The translations under genes were made by a program, and so were the position numbers. This document shows, in pieces, positions 24,425 through 27,951 of a stretch of DNA of 27,951 nt; positions within the stretch are counted from its first letter, which is position 1; each line of letters begins with the position of its first letter. The stretch comes from Desulfoplanes sp. (GTDB lineage: Bacteria; Desulfobacterota; Desulfovibrionia; Desulfovibrionales; Desulfomicrobiaceae), in NCBI GenBank assembly GCA_028708105.1, contig JAQVZR010000001.1, positions 1 to 27,951 on the forward strand. The letters are read 5' to 3'. The notes under the pieces were generated by a model. It was not told where the DNA came from. It saw only the letters and a list, made by a program, of their open reading frames with translations, and searched no databases.

Positions 24425-24463
24425 AAAAAAAAGGCATGCCGGAATATCATGTGCCGGCATGCC
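24425..24463 (-). terminator. Rho-independent terminator after lptE
   Basis: On the minus strand GGCATGCCGG (plus 24454-24463) pairs with CCGGCATGCC (plus 24433-24442), followed by eight T (plus 24425-24432). It closes the nusB-leuS-lptE unit. Confidence 0.93.
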
Positions 24464-24481
24464 CTGCATACTGCAGTTGTC

Positions 24482-24985
24482 TTAAAATGCCTGGCCAAGA
24501 CGATCCGCCACCCTTTCGGCCGCCAGGTTGACGGCGTCTGTCTGGGCATCGGATTCGTTCCCGTCGCCGCGGTACGATTCACTGGCATAGATGGTTCCCG
24601 AAGACCAGATAAGGGTGTGGTCCTCAGCGTTGTACATCTGGACTTCAATGCTCAGCTGAATGGCGGATTTGACAGTTTCATCGTCCGAGGCCTTCAATGT
24701 GCTTGAAGAACTGTACGTAAGGACCCTGATGGTCACCAAGGTTTCAGCTTCATCCTTTTGCACCCACGTGACCTGTCCTCTGCGGGTGAATTCATCTCTG
24801 AGTTCCGAGCGCAAAGAGGGCTCCAGCCATGCCTCTGTGGAGGGGTTTATGAACTTGGTTATGCACAGGCGCTTTTTGCCCTGCGGCAGGTCAATGGGCG
24901 CCATACCGCTGAAGGTGTAACCGCAACCGGTGAGTGCGCACAAAAGGACGATACAGGCTATACATCTTTTATTGAACGACCACAT
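24482..24985 (-). CDS. lptE: LPS-assembly lipoprotein LptE
   Basis: LptE plugs the LptD barrel and helps place lipopolysaccharide in the outer leaflet of the outer membrane. The 167-residue protein has a signal peptide with lipobox LTGC, lipidated at Cys21, followed by GYTF, a hallmark of the family. The body shows [25 protein letters not shown], typical of LptE-like folds. ATG 24985 overlaps the leuS stop by 17 nt, so it is translationally coupled. Confidence 0.92.
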   Translation of the reverse strand: MWSFNKRCIACIVLLCALTGCGYTFSGMAPIDLPQGKKRLCITKFINPSTEAWLEPSLRSELRDEFTRRGQVTWVQKDEAETLVTIRVLTYSSSSTLKASDDETVKSAIQLSIEVQMYNAEDHTLIWSSGTIYASESYRGDGNESDAQTDAVNLAAERVADRLGQAF

Positions 24986-27470
24986 TGACCAGTTTCTCCG
25001 GGATCACAATGACTTTTTTGATTGTCTTGCCTTGGGTATGCTTGAGAACATTGGGGTCGGCAAGGGCTTTTTGTTTTATCTCATCCTTTGTCGCGTGGGT
25101 ATCAACATCAATCCGGCTGCGGAGTTTCCCGTTAACCTGAATCACAATTGTTATTTCATCCTTGCGCAGGGCGTTGGGATCATAGGCAGGCCAGGGCTGT
25201 TCGGACAGGTGGGTTGGGTAGCCCATACTTTCCCAGAGTTCTTCGCAGATATGCGGGGTAATCGGAGAAAGCAGGGTCAATACGCTGCTGACGGCCGAGG
25301 AGAGCATTTTTGGGCCGTTGGATGATGTCTTGAATGTTTCTTTGACTTTGTAAATATAGTTGACCATCTCCATGGATGCGGCAATGACGGTATTGAACTG
25401 GAATTTGTTCTGGATATCCGTTGTGGCCTTGGCAATGGTTTCATGTTCTTTGCGACGCAGATCTTTTTCCTCTTCGTTGAGATCCATACCGCTTACATCA
25501 ATGGCCGGTCCCGTGGCCATGAGCAAGGGAAGAAGTTCATCCACCAGACGCCACAAGCGGTTCAGGAAGCGGTATGCACCTTCGACGCCGGCATCGCTCC
25601 ATTCCAGATCCTTCTCCGGCGGGGCTGCAAAAAGACAGAACAGGCGTGTCGTATCTGCTCCGTATTTTTCGATCAGATTATTGGGGTCGACCACGTTCCC
25701 CTTGGACTTGGACATTTTGGCTCCGTCTTTAAGGACCATGCCTTGAGTGAGCAGGTTCTTGAAAGGTTCGTCCACACCTTTGAGATATCCGAGGTCGCGC
25801 AGAACCTTGACCCAGAACCGGGCGTACAAAAGATGTAAGATGGCGTGTTCGATGCCGCCGATATATTGATCCACGGGCAGCCAGTATTTGATGGCCTCGG
25901 GATCAAAGGCGCTTTCGGTCCTGCGGGCGTCAGTGTACCTGGCAAAGTACCAGGAAGATTCCATGAAGGTGTCCATGGTATCGGTCTCGCGTCGGGCCGG
26001 TCTGCCGCAACGGGGACAGGTGGTTTTGACAAAGGGATCGTAGTCGGGAAGCGGTGATTTGCCATCCTCTCGGGTGGTGATATTCTGGGGAAGTTCGATG
26101 GGTAGATCTTCGGGATTCAGGGGAACCGCTCCGCATTTCGGGCAGTAGACAATGGGGATGGGTGCGCCCCAGAAACGCTGTCTGGAAATATTCCAATCCC
26201 GCAGGCGGTAATTGACAGTCTTTTTACCCAACCCTTGTGCATCAAGAACTTCTGCAATTTTTTCCTTGGCATCTTCATTGAACATCCCATTGAATTCTCC
26301 GGAGGCTGTCAGGTATCCGGGAGCTGCATAGGCCTCGACCATGGTGGCCGGGTCCAGAGTTTTTTCTTTGGGTTGGATAACAACCTGTATGGGCAGGTCA
26401 TATTTTTTTGCAAACTCGAAATCTCTCTGATCGTGAGCCGGGACGGCCATGACAGCGCCCGTGCCGTAACCCATGAGCACAAAATTGGCCACAAAAATGG
26501 GCATTTTGATGCCGGTGACGGGATTGATGCAGTAACTTCCCGTAAAGCACCCTTCTTTTTCCAGGTCCTCGGCGGTGCGCACGATGCTGTCCATGCGATC
26601 GACTTTTTCCCGGAAGGCCCGCACAGTTGCAGCTTCAGGCTTATCTTTGATCAGCGCGTCCACCAGAGGATGCTCGGGTGCAAGGCTCATGAAGGTAGCA
26701 CCGAAGAGGGTGTCCTGCCGGGTGGTGAATACCGTGATGGTATCGTCCTGCCCTTCGATGGCAAACCGGATTTCCATACCGTGACTTTTGCCAATCCAGT
26801 GGCGTTGCATGGTCAGAACCCTCTCGGGCCAGCCGCTGCCAAGTTTGGGCAGAAAATCGAGCAATTCGTCGGCATAGTTTGTTATGCGTAAAAACCACTG
26901 GGAAAGTTCTTTGTGCACGACCACGGAATCGCACCGCCAGCATAATCCGTCTTCGACCTGTTCATTGGCCAGAACTGTATGACAGGATGGGCACCAGTTG
27001 ACGGGAGATTTTTTGCGATAGACCAGGCCTTTTTCCAGAAGTTTGAGAAAAAATTCCTGTTCCCACTTGTAGTATCCCGGATGGCAGGTGGCCAACTCTC
27101 TGCTCCAGTCATAGGAGTAGCCCAGACGTTTGAGCTGGGTACGCATGTAGTCGATATTTTCAAAGGTCCACTTGGCCGGTTGTGTCTTGTGCTTGATAGC
27201 TGCATTTTCCGCAGGCAGGCCAAAGGCATCCCAGCCCATGGGGTGCAGGACATTATAGCCCTGCATTCTTTTGAAACGGGCAACTACGTCACCGATGGAG
27301 TAGTTGCGCACATGTCCCATATGAATCCGTCCTGAAGGATAGGGAAACATTTCCAAAACATAGTATTTGGGTTTGTCGCTTGAATTTTCGACATGAAATG
27401 TCTGGTCGGCTTCCCAGGCATGCTGCCATTTTTTTTCAATGGCTTCGGGATCGTATTGAGAAAGAGACAT
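24969..27470 (-). CDS. leuS: Leucyl-tRNA synthetase
   Basis: LeuS charges tRNA-Leu with leucine. The 833-residue class I synthetase has the HIGH-type motif HMGH (residues 50-53), an editing (CP1) domain around residues 220-420 with [13 protein letters not shown] and the [18 protein letters not shown] segment, a zinc-type cysteine pair CPRCGRP, and the KMSKS motif (~585-589, [10 protein letters not shown]). The C-terminal domain ends in [13 protein letters not shown]. Length is normal. It begins at ATG 27470, downstream of nusB. Confidence 0.98.
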   Translation of the reverse strand: MSLSQYDPEAIEKKWQHAWEADQTFHVENSSDKPKYYVLEMFPYPSGRIHMGHVRNYSIGDVVARFKRMQGYNVLHPMGWDAFGLPAENAAIKHKTQPAKWTFENIDYMRTQLKRLGYSYDWSRELATCHPGYYKWEQEFFLKLLEKGLVYRKKSPVNWCPSCHTVLANEQVEDGLCWRCDSVVVHKELSQWFLRITNYADELLDFLPKLGSGWPERVLTMQRHWIGKSHGMEIRFAIEGQDDTITVFTTRQDTLFGATFMSLAPEHPLVDALIKDKPEAATVRAFREKVDRMDSIVRTAEDLEKEGCFTGSYCINPVTGIKMPIFVANFVLMGYGTGAVMAVPAHDQRDFEFAKKYDLPIQVVIQPKEKTLDPATMVEAYAAPGYLTASGEFNGMFNEDAKEKIAEVLDAQGLGKKTVNYRLRDWNISRQRFWGAPIPIVYCPKCGAVPLNPEDLPIELPQNITTREDGKSPLPDYDPFVKTTCPRCGRPARRETDTMDTFMESSWYFARYTDARRTESAFDPEAIKYWLPVDQYIGGIEHAILHLLYARFWVKVLRDLGYLKGVDEPFKNLLTQGMVLKDGAKMSKSKGNVVDPNNLIEKYGADTTRLFCLFAAPPEKDLEWSDAGVEGAYRFLNRLWRLVDELLPLLMATGPAIDVSGMDLNEEEKDLRRKEHETIAKATTDIQNKFQFNTVIAASMEMVNYIYKVKETFKTSSNGPKMLSSAVSSVLTLLSPITPHICEELWESMGYPTHLSEQPWPAYDPNALRKDEITIVIQVNGKLRSRIDVDTHATKDEIKQKALADPNVLKHTQGKTIKKVIVIPEKLVNVVVQ

Positions 27471-27504
27471 GGCTGTTCCTTAAATGAGTTACTCGAGGGA
27501 AAAA

Positions 27505-27532
27505 GTGCGCAGTGCACAGTTCGCAGTGCGCA
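27505..27532 (+). repeat. Degenerate heptamer repeat, 4 units
   Basis: GTGCGCA, GTGCACA, GTTCGCA, GTGCGCA in tandem, in the spacer between leuS and nusB. Same family as at 19347-19381 and 19458-19485. Confidence 0.65.
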
Positions 27533-27632
27533 TAACTTGTACTCGTACATCTTTTCCGGGATAAGCAATCCTCACCACGACGAAAGAAATCCGGCGTGAT
27601 GGGAAGTACCCGTTTTGTGATGGTACCAGCAA

Positions 27633-27674
27633 GACCGTTTTGATGTACATTCACACCATGTAAGCACAACGGTC
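27633..27674. repeat. Inverted repeat in the nusB-leuS spacer
   Basis: GACCGTT (27633-27639) pairs with AACGGTC (27668-27674); a nested TACAT/ATGTA stem lies inside. There is no U-tract, so it is not called a terminator. The remaining spacer (27471-27685) contains the heptamer repeat and no gene. Confidence 0.45.
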
Positions 27675-27685
27675 CTGTGTTCTGT

Positions 27686-27951
27686 CTACGGCGTGTTTGA
27701 CACCTTTGCCACATCCTTGGCCACTGCGTCGAGGATGCCGTTGACAAAGGTACGCGAGTTATCATCTCCGAATTTTTTAGCTAATTCAATAGCCTCATTG
27801 ATGGTCACCCTCACAGGGACATCCGGGACGTGCAGCATTTCAAAAACAGCCAGTCTGAGGATGGTCAGTTCAATCTTGGCGATGCGGTTCAGTTTACAAT
27901 GTTTGGAAAACCTCGCGATGGTTGTGTCCAGCTCTTTGTTGGTATCATACA
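27686..27951 (-). CDS. nusB: Transcription antitermination factor NusB (5' partial)
   Basis: The last 88 codons are present; the start lies beyond the window. NusB joins NusE/S10 in rRNA antitermination complexes. The visible part matches the C-terminal half: LNRIAKIELTILRLAVFEML, VPVRVTINEAIELAKKFG, and DNSRTFVNGILDAVAKD, the characteristic 'a-i-N-E-a-v-e-l-a-k-k-f-g-...-s-x-x-F-v-N-G-i-L' pattern. It ends at TAG (plus 27686-27688). The order nusB-leuS-lptE is conserved in Desulfovibrio-type genomes, as far as I recall. Confidence 0.95.
   Translation of the reverse strand, partial: YDTNKELDTTIARFSKHCKLNRIAKIELTILRLAVFEMLHVPDVPVRVTINEAIELAKKFGDDNSRTFVNGILDAVAKDVAKVSNTP

Noticed and set aside
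1-27951. tRNA, rRNA, CRISPR or prophage content
   Set aside because: No T-loop-like GTTCGA signatures in cloverleaf context, no spaced direct repeats of CRISPR size, and no phage or transposase genes were seen.

Overview
The window looks like core chromosome of a sulfate-reducing Desulfovibrionales-type bacterium (Desulfobacterota, formerly Deltaproteobacteria). This rests on gene content, protein style and moderate G+C: a class I hybrid-cluster protein (Hcp) behind a site that fits the HcpR consensus of Desulfovibrio, a class I fructose-bisphosphatase next to tsaD, a trxA-trxB-bamD run, and a nusB-leuS-lptE-holA cluster. There is no prophage, CRISPR array, tRNA, rRNA or complete transposase. 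The assignment is an inference from family resemblance; no search was run.

Layout. Plus strand, 1-3611: a zinc-ribbon protein cut by the window edge, a small coiled-coil protein, an FtsB/DivIC-like protein, a TPR protein with an acidic middle, and a lipoprotein. Plus strand, 3622-5867: a promoter, then fbp and tsaD. Plus strand, 5967-8037: trxA, trxB and bamD, closed by a strong terminator. Plus strand, 8314-11236: an unrecognised protein overlapping an EF-G paralogue. Plus strand, 11441-13288: the HcpR-type site, hcp and a strong terminator. Minus strand, 16957 back to 13617: rplM-rpsI with promoter and terminator, then a radical SAM protein and an acyl-ACP thioesterase. Plus strand, 17250-19335: a promoter, a GGA-rich structured RNA, an HD-domain protein and a CBS-domain protein. 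Minus strand, 27951 back to 19424: nusB (partial), leuS, lptE, holA, radC, acylphosphatase and lon.

The protein-coding content is mostly housekeeping: translation, protein quality control, redox, outer-membrane assembly and replication. The more novel material is non-coding. (1) Two identical 195-bp MITE-like elements lie 5.4 kb apart, each with AACCAAACC terminal inverted repeats and a 2-bp flanking duplication. One of them rewrites the last codons of the thioesterase gene. (2) A roughly 110-nt promoter, hairpin and U-tract unit holds seven GGA motifs and could be a Csr/Rsm-type sponge RNA or a leader attenuator. (3) The lon leader holds a long hairpin made of a perfect Shine-Dalgarno sequence and its anti-SD complement, and its loop is complementary to the lon ribosome binding site. 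(4) A degenerate heptamer repeat (GTNNNCA-like) occurs at three places, one of them forming part of the lon terminator. (5) The hcp leader contains several inverted repeats.
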